Positions 35,254 to 51,227 of a stretch of DNA of 64,000 nucleotides are shown here, in pieces. The number at the start of each line of letters is the position of its first letter. Within the stretch, counting starts at the first letter, position 1. The stretch comes from Cloeon dipterum (Eukaryota > Arthropoda > Insecta > Ephemeroptera > Baetidae): NCBI RefSeq assembly GCF_949628265.1, contig NC_088786.1:41189681-41253680 (forward strand). Direction: 5' to 3'. A program made the translations under genes and the position numbers. The notes beneath the pieces are model-generated. The model saw only the letters and a program-made list of their open reading frames with translations. It made no database searches and was not told where the DNA came from.

Positions 35254-37800
35254 GCTTCACTCTGCACTCTCTGCGGAACAAACACACACACACACACACG
35301 AGTCAGTCGGTGTGTTAGACGCGGAGGGTGCAACACACAACGCAAGCATCGATTTTCCGCCGCTGGTGCCGCAAAGAGCAAGACCGGCCGCCAATTAGCC
35401 TCTCTATAGAGTTCTTCCCGACGCCCGCCCGGCCCGGCACGTTCCCAAAGGTCGCGGCCCGCCCAAAGACGGAGGAAAATCGAAGATGCGAACAGATGAC
35501 GCGGCAATTTCGCGTCACATCAATCCGGATTAACTAGGGCAAGCGCCGATTTGACGCCAAATTCGGTTTATTTTTAAGCGAATCGAGTGTCGTGCTTTAT
35601 CTCAACATTTTAAAGCAGCAGCACTTTAAAATGATAAAGGCCCTTCGAGAGAAAAGGAGGGGCCGCCGTTAAAGCCGACCAGTCACAAGCAAAGCCTAAT
35701 TTAAATCGTCAGAACACACTGTAAACAAAATTAGATTAAATAAATAACGGAAATTGAGGTAATTCTTTTTTTAGAAATTCTTTTCCGAACAGGATTTTCC
35801 AAAATATTAAAGAAAAATTGCAGAACGGTGAAAATACAGCTTAAAACTTCAAGATATCCGTCAAAATTTAAATAAATTTCAAATTTCTTTCCGAGAAAAA
35901 ATTTAAAAATTGATCAGAAAATTGTTAACAAAAATACAGAACGAAAATTTTGACGCGTCTACTAGAATATCAAGCAAATTTCGAGATTTAAATAGTTTTT
36001 AGTTCGAAAAAATCGATTTGAAGACGCCAATTTTATTGCAGAACTCGACAATTTGCGAAAAATCATAAAAAAATTATTTCTTGGGCTCAATTTGAAATTG
36101 CGAGCCTAAATTTTCAATCGTTTAACCATTTTAAATCAGCTAAACGTCCAAAAATTGCAGAAAATTTATAAAAATTAATTTTAATTTCAGTGGAAATGAT
36201 TTTTCTTACAAATTTTTTAAGAATTTAAAATTAAAAGGCCCCTGAGAACGAACTTTTCTAGCCTTATTTAATTAAAATGACAGTTTTTGCGTAAAAATGG
36301 ATTTTTTGGGTTTAAATAATTGGCAAAATCATCGAAAATTAGATGTTAAAAAGCGTTTTTAATTTTAAAAATAAAAAAATCTTTGAAAAGTAATCCAAAA
36401 TTTGAAAGAAATGAATTTTCTACAGTACAAAAATTTAAATTTAGAGTTTTAACTCAGAAAAATCTAAATAAAAAATCAAGAAAATCTCAAATTTAACGAA
36501 TTTCTCAAAAATCATAAAATAATTTCATCTAAACGAGTTTCAAAACGAATTTCGAATGGCTTTACGCCACGACGAATGTTTTGATTTGACCCATTTGCAG
36601 CGAATGCAATTACAAAAAATAATCGTTTCGCTGGAAAAGTTGAGTCGCGGTTGCGAGTCGGAAAATCAGAGAGCGACGTGAATGTTGAATGTCGAATGTT
36701 GGTTGTTGGTTGTCGCGTTGGATCACGCACGGCCGCGGCGCCGACTGGAAAGGCACGTTTCCGCCAGGGTTGCCAGCTGCCCGTCTGCTCTGCAGGACAG
36801 GCCGGTGCGGGACTCGCACAGCCGCGCGTATTGATCGCCGGTCGAGGGGTGCGGTGCGCCGCCGAGGGGTGAAAACCTCCCCCTCCACCCGCCCTTGGCA
36901 CGCTGCAGTCCCAAAACAAATCGCTTTCTGCTGCAGTTTTTTTTATTTATTCCATTTTCTGATTTAAATTTAAAAAAAAATTAATTATCGACCGATAAAA
37001 TGCTCACGAGTGGTTACGGCTCGAGATTAAATTGCTTCCCGACAAAAACAGCAGATAAACCGAAGAGCTGCTTTTCTTTTTTAAAAGAAAAATGAACTCG
37101 CTCCGTTCTTCGGTTGACGTGAGACGAAAGACGAAAAAAAACAGGTCGGAGCAGTTTATTTGGCGAGGCTGGAAATGCAACACCAAATTGAGTCAGCAGG
37201 CTAAATTTGCACCGACAAATCATTTGCATTCCGCTTCCAGGAACGCCTCAAGGCTCGACAAATTTATAAGGAGCCGCGGCCTAAAATTCAAAAACCGCCG
37301 CAAGAAGCGGCAGCTTTCTCCCAAACTCGGTGGGAATACAATAAAAAAAACGGGTCACGGACCGTGCACACCCTCGACGTCCGGCGTTCCCCGTTCCCAT
37401 CCACAACGGGACCAAATTTAATTACAAAAAAAAATTCTAAAATAAATTCTAATAAAATAAAAATTTATTTTCTCATATAGGACCCTTATAATTTAAAAAA
37501 AATCCAAAAATCCCATATCGCACCGGCTGGGCACGTTCGCCGATGTACCGTTCGTTCTCGGAGTGTCGGAGTCCGTCCGTGTCTGGATGCGGCGGGACAA
37601 CGCCCACCCAGGGCAGACGCGCCCCGGGCCCTTCCGCCCGTCTTTCGTCCCTCGCGGACCCCTTTACAACCACCCCTGACCCCATCCCGACCCGTCGGGG
37701 CGTCGGGGGGGCGTGCGGCGGCCCCGGGGGCCAGCGCCGGGCGCCCCCAGTGCCCAGCCATCTTACTCGAGGCTCGGGCGGACGCGTTTAAAGGGCTTAC
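35254..37800. other. Beta-spectrin 5' untranslated intron
   Basis: An acceptor (TGTTCCGCAG) ends at 35271, so only 17 bases of leader precede the ATG in this exon. The intron starts with a CA microsatellite (about 35283-35300) and is AT-rich except for a CpG-rich patch at 36650-36930, which could be an alternative promoter. The frames in that patch contradict each other and I do not call a gene. Confidence 0.5.
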
Positions 37801-38045
37801 CGCGGCGAAGCAGACCCGATGGATGTGTCCCTTGGGCGGCGCCAGGCGTCGCGCGGCCCCGCTGCACACGCACTTGACGTAAAACACTTTCGGCCACTCG
37901 GCACCGACGACTTTCGGCCTGCTTTTCGCTCTGTAACTCGCTCTCCGCTCACTTGTCTGCTCAGCCGCGCGCACGAATACCACGCCACTCTCGCCTCTCT
38001 CCGCCGCCGCTCACCGCACGCCAAGTAGATCCTCCGCCGAGCTGA
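37801..38045 (-). other. Probable untranslated first exon of beta-spectrin
   Basis: On the minus strand a GC-rich segment ends at a strong donor (GCG then GTAAGC) that can join the leader acceptor near 35271. Its upstream limit is set by the drop in GC content near 38045. The 165-codon frame across it has no recognisable features and I treat it as chance in GC-rich leader DNA. Confidence 0.5.
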
Positions 38046-38622
38046 CAATTCTCGGGTTTAAAACCGTTTTAAAGCAAATTGGGCCCTTTCAAAACGTTCT
38101 TTGGAGGAAGATGAACATTTTGGGTGATTTTCGACACTTGGAATCCCTCCGCGAATTAATTAAATTCGTAGCAATGACCGATGAGGTCATACTAAATTTA
38201 CACTCGGCGGTGGGCGTGGCCCTCGGGGTGTGTCGGTCTGTCAAAAACCCTTCTAGCACCCGGTATTCAACCCTTTTTCACTCCCCTTTCCAGGGTTTCT
38301 GCATTCGGAGTCTGAAATTCTTTGAACCTTTTAGCGGCTCGGAGGCGTGGGTGTCAATTTATTCTCAATTCGAACGTGCCGGCTTTGCACGAACGCGAAA
38401 CTTCTTTCTCTCTCTATTTGTACAATATATAGATACACACACACACACACGTAGCGCGTCCGTCCGCCGCACAATTCGCTGCAAGCTCTAGCAAGAGCCA
38501 CTCATGATTATATTGAGAGAGTGATGTCATTCGGCGCTGCAATAACAATATTACAAGGATGTTTTACTGCTGACGAGGATTAAATATATTTATAAAACGC
38601 CCTGATGTTTGTTTCCTTAAAT
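38046..38622. other. Intergenic spacer between beta-spectrin and caspase
   Basis: Presumed promoter side of beta-spectrin and 3' flank of the caspase gene. It contains a CA microsatellite near 38434-38450. A minus-strand AATAAA at 38623-38628 is a candidate poly(A) signal for the caspase, about 300 nt after its stop. Confidence 0.4.
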
Positions 38623-38922
38623 TTTATTTAGTAGGAAAATTACAAGCGCGCAGTGATGCGTTTGAGCTCGAGTTTATGTATGTATTACATTTAAAATTAC
38701 ACGAGGAGCGGCAAAACGAAATACTCTGTGAACTGAGATCTGTATTTAATTTTGCGTCGGAAGTGTAAGAATTTAAAAAGGCATGGCGTGATAAAATCCT
38801 TTTTAAACAATATGTAATCTGCTCTCAACGCATGAGATAAGACAAATATGGGCGTGGAAAAGCGTATAAAACTCTAAAAGGGGCAAATGCATAGTAGTTG
38901 TTCCCGAAGTAAAATCACAAAG

Positions 38923-41900
38923 TTAGTCGTAGAGTCCCGGCGACAAATAGAGCTTGTGGTTGAACCCAATCTGCTCGATGCACATTGTCTGCGAAAGGCA
39001 GTCGCTGGTGATACTCTTCGACAGCACCACGTCCACCTGAAATTTTATTTTAAAACAATTATTTTGATTAGAAATCAAATTTAAAAATTTAAAAACGGCA
39101 CCTCTTGAAGCATGGAGTAGACGTGCGTGTTGTGCGCTTTGGTCATGAAAACCTCGACGATTTTCTGGATGAACCAGCTTCCTTTGTTCACGTCCCGCAA
39201 CGCGACGTACCCTGGAAATACATCTAGCGGTTCTATTTGGCATTTTGAATTAAAATAATGGAAAAGAGTGTCGCGAATTTCTCTGGATTCGGTTAAAATT
39301 CTTAAAAGAACGCCAGCGACCAATCAGGAGAAGTGAGCCGTTCTCTGATTGGCTGTTTGATGTAGCATTGTCTAAGATCGAGACTGCAGCGCCACAGCGA
39401 CAGAAAGCGCAATGAACCGACGAGCAGCCGTGGTGGCGCTGCAGTCTCAATTTTGATCGGGTGTTCCGTCTAACAGCCAATCAGAGAACGGCTCCCTTCT
39501 CCTGATTGGCTGTTGGTGTTCTCGTGAAAATTCACAATGCAAATCGCTTTGATAACGGCTTTCGGCACGTCTTGTCGAATTATCGACCGAGTAATTAGGT
39601 AATTTCAATTAATTCACGCCTAAGGAATCGATTTACTTTGACAAAAATGAATTTCCTGTGATATTTTGAGGTCTAACGAGTTTTAAAGACTGGTGTCGCC
39701 ACCTATTGGAAGCTTTGAACATTTTTCATACAAAAAATTGGTCTTTAACGAATTTCTGCAGCCTTTAGTGCACATCATCAGCAATTTAATCCATTTTCCC
39801 CGACGTTGATCAAATATAATCAGCGCTAAATGAATTTTAATTACCTCTGGGGGCGGCATGAGCGATGAGGACGTCGGACAGCTTTCGCACAGGAAAGGGC
39901 AGGTTTCCCATTCCGTCGGCCTCCGTGTGGTCGGCCGTCAAGCCATTTCCAAGCTTCTGCACCATCGCTTTTGATTCTCCTCTGGAACACGGAAATTGCG
40001 ATTTGATGCTTAATCAGCCAAGCGGATTCGGCGTATATTTATTTCTTTCGCACCTGCACGCTTGAAAGAAAAACACTTTCGGCTTGTTTATCAGTCCTCG
40101 ACAGTTGACGGCGTCAAATTGCTCAATCACCCAGGTGTACGGGATCTGAGGAAGTGGAAAATGATGTTTGTTTTTAACGGACATGTTGTTACATCTAATT
40201 GTTTTATGGTTTTTAAACACGGGGAAAATTGTAATACTTTATTCCTTTGAGAAATAATTTTAAAACTTTCATTTTCAGCCGTTTTCGATCCTGAATAATT
40301 TTTAAATTTGCATAAATATAAAAATATTGAGGGTAAAGGTCACCTTTTAACGAAAATTCGATTTTTCAAGGTGATAAAACTATTAATTAATTTGAAAATG
40401 CCCTATATTAACGAGTGAATATCAGGAAAATTAACAAATGACAAGAAGTACTAATTTATGTAATTCTCAACATCATTCCTTCATTTTTATTTTAAACAAA
40501 ATTCATTTGCTCTCATGGAAACCAAATTCTGACATCAAATTTGGACTCCGAACGATCAAAAACATATGAAACGACACCAAACTTGAGTATTTGTGTTTAC
40601 TACCATCAGGGTAACGTCAGGGTTAGTCCCTGAAGGTCAAAACATTTAAGTTTGGTGTCATTTCATGGGTTTACGACCCTGTAGAGTTCGATCTTCAAGT
40701 TGGAAATGCAAACAAGGCGTTCTGAACATTGAAATTTTAAAAGGTTGGATTTTCAGGGTCGTTTATAGTTGAAAATTTTTGACTTTTTGATTTAGGTGTC
40801 CATTAAATGAATTCTGACATCAAATTTGAGTTCAACAAGGTCGAAAACGTATAAAACGACACCATACTCGATTATTTCTGTAAATTACCGTCAGGGTTGA
40901 CCCTGAAGGTCGAAAACCAAATCATCGAGTTTGGTGTCATTTTATACGTTTCCGACCCTGAGGAGTTCAAATTTGATGGCAAAATTGGGATATTCAAACC
41001 CCTTCAATACTTTTCAGAACGATATTTAAACTAACGAGTTAAGTGTTCAAATACGCAGTCGGAAAATTTACAAGAGACGAAGAAATTTTTAATTTTAGTT
41101 CATTTCCTTCCTTTTTTTAATATTTGAATTAATTAATTAGTTACTTCTATGACTCACCGCTTTGCCGTCAGTCGTGATAAAAACGGTAGTGGCACTATCC
41201 TCTTCGTCAGTCTTTTTTATCTGTCCGTGGCACATGATGGCAACCATGCACGTGTGTACCTGGTAATGCTTCGGGTGTGCCACAAACATCTTAATCACCT
41301 TCATAAACTCCTGTGTTAAATAAAATTTAATCATTTCATTGAGCTAAAAATGAAAAAAAATACGTGCCTGTTTATCGAGATCGAGATGAACTTCAGTCTG
41401 GTAGCCGAGCTGCTTGAACAGCTCCTCCAAGTTCTTGTCATCGTGCTCGGAACCCTTGCGAGTCGAGTGGCTTTTGTCCATGTACTCGCGAATGTTGATT
41501 ATCAAAGCCAGACCCTTCGGATTCGAGCCGCAACGGTACCGCTACATGAAAAAAATTAATTAAATGCGAATTTTAACGTCCGAGTCGGGAAAATCTTACT
41601 GGCGATTTGGATTTCTTGAGGTCAAGCCGTTGGTCGGCCTCGCGAACCTTGACATCGAGCGCCTGCATGGAGAAGTTGACGGAGGCGTCGTGGTACTGGT
41701 CCATCGTCGTGTACATTTTGGTCGGGATCACCTCGTTCATGTAGTCCGGCAGGTTCGTAGGCCGCGCACTGAAATCCAAATAAATTCCTTGTAAATTAAA
41801 TAACCTAGCAATATTGGGAAATATTTGTATCTTCATGAATTGATTTCAATTTCTCTGCATTTACATACCCTAAGTGTTCGTCAGCGGGGTGCAGCTGATG

Positions 41901-42273
41901 CTGTGAGGGTTGCAGAATGTGCAGCAGGTCCTCGTACTTGCACACGTTGACGGCGTGCTTGAGTTTTTCAAACACGGCAGGCCCCAGTCGCTGGATATTC
42001 AGGTAGAAATCCATTTTCCTCATTTTAGCGTGTTTCGTCGTGTCCTGCGCGTTTCCAGGAAGTCGGCACGGAAAAATGAGACGCAATAGACGCGGAAGAA
42101 TGAAAACTCACCAAATAGGGCTTGGCGAACTCGTCCGACAGCGCGTCCATCTCCTTCAGGGTCTCGATGATCCTCTCGAGGCCGATGTCCGAAGTGCGTT
42201 TGACCAGCTTCTCTAAATTCCGGTTGATTATCTGCCTGTCGTCCTCCAGCATCCCGAATGTTTCCGCTTCCAT
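38923..42273 (-). CDS. CARD-containing initiator caspase
   Basis: Nine exons (42273-42112, 42044-41869, 41768-41600, 41541-41368, 41310-41158, 40145-40054, 39981-39845, 39211-39102, 39036-38923) give 428 residues. Residues from about 8 to 100 form a CARD (RQIINRNLEKLVKRT, then YLNIQRLGPAVFEKL, then YEDLLHIL). The p20 segment starts near GLALIINIREY. The catalytic histidine is His255 in MCHGQ and the catalytic cysteine is Cys308 in QACRG. A p10 segment follows (GSWFIQKIVEVF). This is the layout of Dronc, caspase-2 and caspase-9, which are activated on an adaptor platform and cleave effector caspases. The QACRG pentapeptide is the caspase-2-like form. The intron after exon 4 must use a GC donor. 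Orthology to Dronc is inferred from the CARD. Confidence 0.93.
39321..39508. repeat. Long perfect-arm hairpin in a caspase intron
   Basis: Outer arms of 37 bases (39321-39357 and 39472-39508) are nearly exact reverse complements and each contains CCAAT/ATTGG boxes. A second arm pair (39380-39395 and 39433-39448, GAGACTGCAGCGCCAC and its complement) nests inside. Loss of pairing between the two pairs is slight. Confidence 0.85.
40530..40701. repeat. Palindromic 170 bp element, copy 7
   Basis: In the caspase intron between exons 5 and 6. TGACATCAAATTTGGACTCC begins it; the mirrored right arm is diverged (GTAGAGTTCGATCTTCAAGT). Confidence 0.8.
40815..40985. repeat. Palindromic 170 bp element, copy 8
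   Basis: Same caspase intron, about 115 bp from the preceding copy. Left TGACATCAAATTTGAGTTC and right GAGGAGTTCAAATTTGATGG are a clean inverted pair; CACCATACTCGAT pairs with ATCGAGTTTGGTG. Confidence 0.88.
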
Positions 42274-42418
42274 GCTTCCCGCCGATTATTTCCGAACTTT
42301 TCTTTCAACTGAGCGGGAATTTCAGGTCTTGTCAGCACGAAGGTTGAAGGTTTTCAGGCGGAGGAATTGTTAAAAAGGACGCGCAGGGGATTTTATTTGC
42401 GACCGCGGGAACACTCAC

Positions 42419-42610
42419 CTTTTGCGTTACTCACAACAATCGCGTGCGAATATTTTTGTTTATGTCGAGATGCGCCGCGCAGGCACTCAGCGACACTGGC
42501 GCTTCGATCGATCCAGGCAGATTCGCGCCAAGAGGCGCCAAATAAAGGCTCGAGAATTTCAATGCTTTCACAATCAACTAGTTTTCTGACTGTTTTCTGT
42601 TGGTATATTT
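42419..42610 (-). other. Possible untranslated first exon of the caspase gene
   Basis: On the minus strand a strong donor (AAAAG then GTGAGTGT) lies 146 bases upstream of the caspase ATG, with possible acceptors (for example CCCGCTCAG) just before the ATG. The exon's upstream end is not visible in the sequence. Confidence 0.35.
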
Positions 42611-42990
42611 AACTAGGATGGACCGGAAATGGCTCGAAAACACGTTTAATTGTTTAAATTCATAATTATAATTAGAAACTCGTTGGAAAATTCAAATGCG
42701 CCTGAGAATTTTTAATTAGGGCTGCCAGATACTCTCCAAAAGGGGAGGGGGGCGTGCCGTTAAGCGGGAAATCCAAAAAATGGGAGGTAAATAGCAAAGG
42801 GGGCGTTCCCACTTTAATTACAAAAATTCGGCCAAACCTTTCGTACCAGAAAATGGCTGCGAAGAACAGTTGGGCAAAGAATGTTTGATTTTTATTCCTG
42901 TTTAGACCTGATTTTGACCAAAATCAATTTCCACAGAGATAACTTATGTATTAATAAATAAAAAACCATAATTTTGTTCCATTTCATCTC
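42611..42990. other. Intergenic spacer, caspase to CDR2-like gene
   Basis: Short AT-rich gap; no gene seen. Confidence 0.45.
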
Positions 42991-42996
42991 CTTTAT
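42991..42996 (-). terminator. Candidate poly(A) signal of the CDR2-like gene
   Basis: Minus-strand AATAAA about 1.36 kb after the stop at 44359. The interval 42997-44358 contains only weak frames and is best read as a long 3' untranslated region. Confidence 0.45.
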
Positions 42997-44358
42997 TTGT
43001 GTATAATACGATCGCCTAGAGAATAACATACTGTCATAATCGCCATATTTTATTTTTTTTTTTCATAATTTCCTCGCGAACATTATCGTTGAGGAGAAGA
43101 GACGGGCGTTTGTTAACGAATTAAAAAATCACTTGGGCAAATCAGAGTCATTCGAAATGCTGCCAAAAGTTTAAAAACAAATCACAAGTAATCTGACGGA
43201 CGATGCAGAGAGAGTAAAACGTGTGTAACGCGTGCAAACACTGAATCACAAACATACGCAATACAAAATATTCGATACACAGCGAAAGAAGGTTGTCGAC
43301 ACCCACACACAATTCGTAAAAGAATAAAATAAACAACAACTTCTGCAAAAATCTGAACGGATCGCGAACGAACTTGACTAGATCCAGATTTGAATAAATC
43401 TCGTTGCGGGCAGAGTAAAAAGCAGCTCAAAAATAATTAAAATTTGATAAAAAGGAAGGTGCGTGTCGCGTGTCGCGTGCTAAGAAGCGCAATCAGAAAA
43501 CGTGGACCCTTGACTACACTGCGGGATTAACGCTAACTGAAATATCCCCCAAGAAAATCTGAAAAGCACAGCTCCAGAGAGACAAAAAGCGCCGCAGCCG
43601 CTCCTCCGCCGCCGCCGCCACGTCTCAACAATGCAGGAAAAAACCCCGAATCAATTAATTAGCGTATGGCTATGAGCTAGATATCACTAAAATTGCCTCC
43701 TTTGGGACGAAAAGGTGAGAAGCAGACAACTCAACTGTCTTTTGATATAGACACCGCCTGCGAAGCGGCCAAAATGGCAGAGATAAGGGAAGGAGGGCAG
43801 TTTTTCGTCTGAAAATTCGCTTGATCGGCGGGAAAATTGCAAATGTAATTAAAAACACTGGAAAAATCGTCCAAAACACAACCGAGTTAGCTGTTAAATT
43901 GGCCATGGAGCACTGTAGCAAGCGGAAAAATGGCAGATGACAGCGGAAATTTGACCTAAGGGGGAAAATTAATCCTGGTTACCAGTATTGAACATTGCGG
44001 ACAACTGATCATTCAATTTAAATTAAACCAATCAATATATTACTAGCTAAAAAGAATCCCAGAGTAATTTTTGACGCGGAAATCTGGCCAACGGTAATTT
44101 CGTCCAGTAAAACCACGCATTCAAGAGGATTTTGACGGCTTTCAACTGCCAATAAGCAAACCAAACACATTTAAAGCCGAAAAAAATGACCGCTTTAGAA
44201 AAAAACCTGGACCTCAATTGAGTTTGAACAGCGGAAAATTGACCCGTGACATTTTAAATTCAAGATTTTTGCAATTTTACCGCTTTTCAGACGATTTCCA
44301 ATTAACAGACGTCTCTAAGGGGGTTGGGGGCGGTTGGGAGGAGTCGGCCGGGGGCGGC

Positions 44359-47292
<2,934 letters not shown>

Positions 47293-48065
47293 GGCCGTGG
47301 ACAGCCCGCGGGGGCTGCGGTCGAAGGGTCGGGCCGACGCTCAGGCCGACAACACGGGCATTTCGGCGACGATAACACGCACGCAGCAGTCGAGTCGACG
47401 ACAACCACCTTGCCTGCTGCTCGAAACTCGAGACAGTCGGTCGAGACGGCAGCCGCAAGGAGGGGGAAGGGGGCCGGTCGCAGAGGAGATGCGAATGGCG
47501 CGCCGCGAATGCACCAAAAGAACGTCTGTTTGAATTTGCCGCCTTTTTTTCCGTCGAGAGTGCGTGTCTCGCTGAGGCATGCGCTTTGTTGCCATATCGA
47601 TCGGCCTGCCCCGTTTATGGTGCAGTTCTCTGCGGCTTCCGAGTTTCGCAGGCGCGAACATGCACGGATGAAGCGAGACGCGCGAATTCCGCACCAAATT
47701 TGGAGAATTATTCCGAATTCGCAACCGTGAATGACTGAAAGGCGTCGCGACGTGACGTGTTAACAGTTAACTAATGCGTAGATTATGGAAATATAATTAA
47801 AAGAGGATGAAATTCATTAAAATAGCTCAAGAATGTGAAAGAACTTCCGATTTCTCGACAGGAAAATTCTTGTCGGTGCCGATACATAACAAAAACATTG
47901 TTTTACGACCGACGAATTTCACTTATTGCATTCCGCCATTATTATCGGATGAAGAAAATTCTTGAGATTTTTACATCCTGTCTCTTTGTCATTCTCGAAT
48001 TGAGCGGTCGCGTGAGAAGTGGAAAAGGCCGCTACCGCAAACGGAATTATTAATTCCAGGTGAAA

Positions 48066-48715
48066 ATGGGAGCATCGTCCGAGTCCGTGCGCCTCTATTT
48101 CAGGTTGCAGCAGAAGATGAAGGTTAGCAATTGGCATGCATCCATTTATTTTTAATTAGAAAATTAATTTCTCAGAAATGCGACGACGAGACGGTGGTTT
48201 ATCGCATGCAGAAGAAGCTGGAGCGGCTGCGCGAAGGGTTTCCGGTGTGGATCGAGCACCCTGGGTGGAACCTGGCGACGGCGGACATGTCGGTGGTGCT
48301 GTGCATCGGCGGCGACAGCCGGATGAACGCCGGCGTGGCCAAGGACGTGTGCGACGCCTTCCCGGCCAACCGCAGGTTCCTGTCCGGCGAGAGCAGGCGC
48401 GGCCGCGGGCTCAGGGTGGGCCAGGTGGTGCCCGTGACCAAGCAACTGTCCACCAGGACGGGACTGAAGGGCGCCCAGTACATCTTCAACCTGGTGACCA
48501 AGAGGAGGCACCACGACCGCGCCACTTACAGGGGCCTCGAGCTGGCCCTGCGGAACCTGCTGCGCCAGGTCAGGGAGCGGAGGATCACCAAGCTGGCCCT
48601 GCCGATGCTCGGCTGCGGCCGCGACCGCCTCTCCTGGCACAGGGTGCGCAACCTGATCGAGAAAGTCTTCTGTCAGTACCCCATCAGGCTGCATCTCTGC
48701 CTCCTCGATGATTGA
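48066..48715 (+). CDS. OARD1/TARG1-like macrodomain ADP-ribosyl hydrolase
   Basis: Two exons (48066-48122, 48176-48715) give 198 residues. The macrodomain shows IGGDSRMNAGVA (residues 63-74), matching the loop that holds the distal ribose in TARG1, then YIFNLVTKRRHH with Lys128, and MLGCGRDRLSW with Asp169. In human TARG1 the catalytic pair is Lys84 and Asp125, also 41 residues apart, so both catalytic residues appear conserved. The family removes ADP-ribose from glutamate/aspartate and hydrolyses O-acetyl-ADP-ribose. The N-terminus before residue 40 is basic and shows no targeting signal I trust. The gene is on the opposite strand to the CDR2-like gene and probably lies within its first intron. 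Confidence 0.87.
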
Positions 48716-48787
48716 TTTTGATTTATACTGATTCTTGGACTTCGACAGGTTGCATTATTTTGAGATTCAATTCTTTTGTTGACTGAT

Positions 48788-48793
48788 AATAAA
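48788..48793 (+). terminator. Poly(A) signal of the macrodomain gene
   Basis: AATAAA 73 bases after the stop codon. Confidence 0.6.
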
Positions 48794-48799
48794 TAGTGT

Positions 48800-51227
48800 T
48801 GAAAATTATCACTTGTATTTTTGTCTTAATATGGTAATTCGATTTCTTTTAACTTTTATCTGGCGTCCATCTTTTTTAATCTGTGAGAACTTCGCTCCTG
48901 ATTTCGTTAAAAAGATTGTTGATATCGATCGCACCTTTTTACAATTTTGGTAAACTTGCAATAAAGCGTATAATATTAGATTTCTGTCAAATAATATCCG
49001 TTTTGTATTTAAATGCTGCGGATTTTCATTCAACTTGACACTAACTACAGATTTCCCGCCATTTTTCTCACCATGAACACGCGGAATTGATACTCTTGTT
49101 CTATAATTTGTGGATTTAACAGATGTAAAGTGGTAGAATTAAATTCTTTCAATCGTTTTCTGGCTGTTAACAGTACAAAAATTGCTGCGAATTTCTGGCG
49201 TATTAATTTCCCGCCATTTTTAAAATCGTTAAAATCACTTTGTCTCCAGCAAAAATCTTTACAAGCGCAGTTTTGAAGCGTTCTAGCGTAAAACTACTCA
49301 TTTTATGCCACTCTTTAATGCATTAATATGTCAGAAACCCAGGATTTGGATTTTTCCAAGAATTTTATGTTAAAATGATCTCTGCCAGCTAGCGTTTTAA
49401 ATTTTCGATCGAGAGCAATGAGCATCGACGCTTCTGATTGGCCGCTCGACTGTCTCCTGATTGGACGCCATATTAAATTCTGACTGGCGGGAACCAACAA
49501 AGATTGCAACCCGGACCCCGGTGGGAATTTCAACTGCGCAGAAGGTTTTAACCTTGTTCAACCATGCGCAGTAATGAGTTTCAGAATCTCTATTAGATGA
49601 AGAAGCGATGTGAACATTCTGCGCATGCTTAAGATGCGCACAAGTTTACTGCGCAGCTTCAAAACGGGCGAATATTCAAACAACTAAATATTTTGACGCC
49701 ATATTTGACTTCTGACCGGCGGGAAAAAAACAGATCGCAACCTGGCTCCTTGTTTAATTTCTATTCCAATTATAACGGCTAAAGCGTGTATGAATTTTCC
49801 GCCATTTTTCAAATCACTTTTCCTCTACAGCAGAAAAATCTTAGAGTTTTTAATTGTTTTTGTGAAGAATCATTCAAAATTTAGGTCAGTTTGCCGCTTG
49901 ACAGCATCACAAACCAGAATTCTAAATTTTTTCCAAGAATTTTTGACATATTTACCGCCGCCATTTTTTTAAATGGCAGTCAAGCACTTCATGATTTGTT
50001 TTTACCTTGGTGAGAATAACAAACTCTTAATTTCGATAAATAAATCAGCAAATTCAACTCTTCATATCTGCAGGACCGTGAAAATTAAGCAAAAATATAT
50101 GTATTTTATGCTCTTTTCGGCCCATAAATCAATTATTTTTGGAACTGTTATTTACTCCGCGCAGCCATAAAAAAGATCCCAGCACGAGCAATTTGAATAC
50201 CGTTAGGATGAAATTTACGAGGAATTCAGCAAGTTTAGACGCGTTTATTTTTTTTAATTAATTTTTCTATGTTGTAACGAACAATAAATCACCGCGCGGT
50301 TGGAATGAGTTTCGCTTTTGTCGGTTAAACGTGACACCATACTTGTCGTCTTGCTAAGTCGCACAACAGGTTTCATTGTTACGACGAATGTGTGTGTTGC
50401 GTCTTCACATAATCCAGCAGCCAATCTTTTAACGAGATCGAATGACGTTTGTTTGCACACCCAATAATAATAATACATATTAATATGTGCCACACACGAG
50501 GATCGAGTTTGATTTTGCGAGGCGAATTCGCTCGGTGTGGCGGACAAAAGGGGATTGAATTCGTTACAAAACCGGGCATATTGGGTTTCGATTGGAATCA
50601 AAATCGACGGAAGCGATTGAGTGTCGTGTCGTGTCGTGGGAAGTGCAATAAATTCAGGGCCATTTTTCTTTTGGCACTTTGAAAGTATCTTGTCGTGTGC
50701 GGATTTTTCGGCGGGATTTGAATAAAATATTCGACTTTCTCACGATTGCACCGGCAAATAATAATAAGAGAGTGCAAACAAGGAAGAAAATAGTAAATTA
50801 TATGGCCCGCGTTGCAGAGAGAGAGAGAGAGGGAGAGGAGCTTTTGTATTTCAGCGCCCAAAGAGCTGGTGAAATAAAGGAAAAAAATCTATGCAACAGA
50901 CAATAACAACAACGGCGGCGACGCTGCTCTAGTTTTGGTCGCGTAGTTTTGAAAGCTAGCTTATTTTATGGCTATTAATTAACTATGGTGATTAATTAAC
51001 TTTCACAATCGCCTCGTTTAGGAATTTTTTAATCGCTATTTTTACCGGAAATTTTTCTAAATTGATTTCCTTGCTTGTAGCAATTTTTTGAACTAATTAT
51101 ATTGTCCGAAATTTAAAAATAAGCAGAAAAAAATGTTTTTCGACATTTTTTTGACATTTTCAAAAATTAAAATAATTGATTTTTAATCAAATTATTAAGA
51201 ATTGTAATAAAAATTTTGAAAACTGAC
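48800..51227. other. Non-coding stretch, probably intron of the CDR2-like gene
   Basis: AT-rich, with repeated short runs such as CCGCCATTTTT near 49055, 49210, 49800 and 49965 that resemble YY1/E2F-type sites. No coding exon was found on either strand. Confidence 0.45.

Noticed and set aside
36512..36919. Frames on both strands in a CpG-rich patch
   Set aside because: Contradictory overlapping frames, no splice support, typical of CpG-rich promoter-like DNA.
37486..37983. Minus-strand frame of 165 codons
   Set aside because: Crosses a strong donor at 37800 and lies in GC-rich leader DNA; Arg/Ala-rich with no domain.
48164..48711. Alternative frames over the macrodomain exon
   Set aside because: Shadows of the macrodomain reading, which alone contains catalytic motifs.
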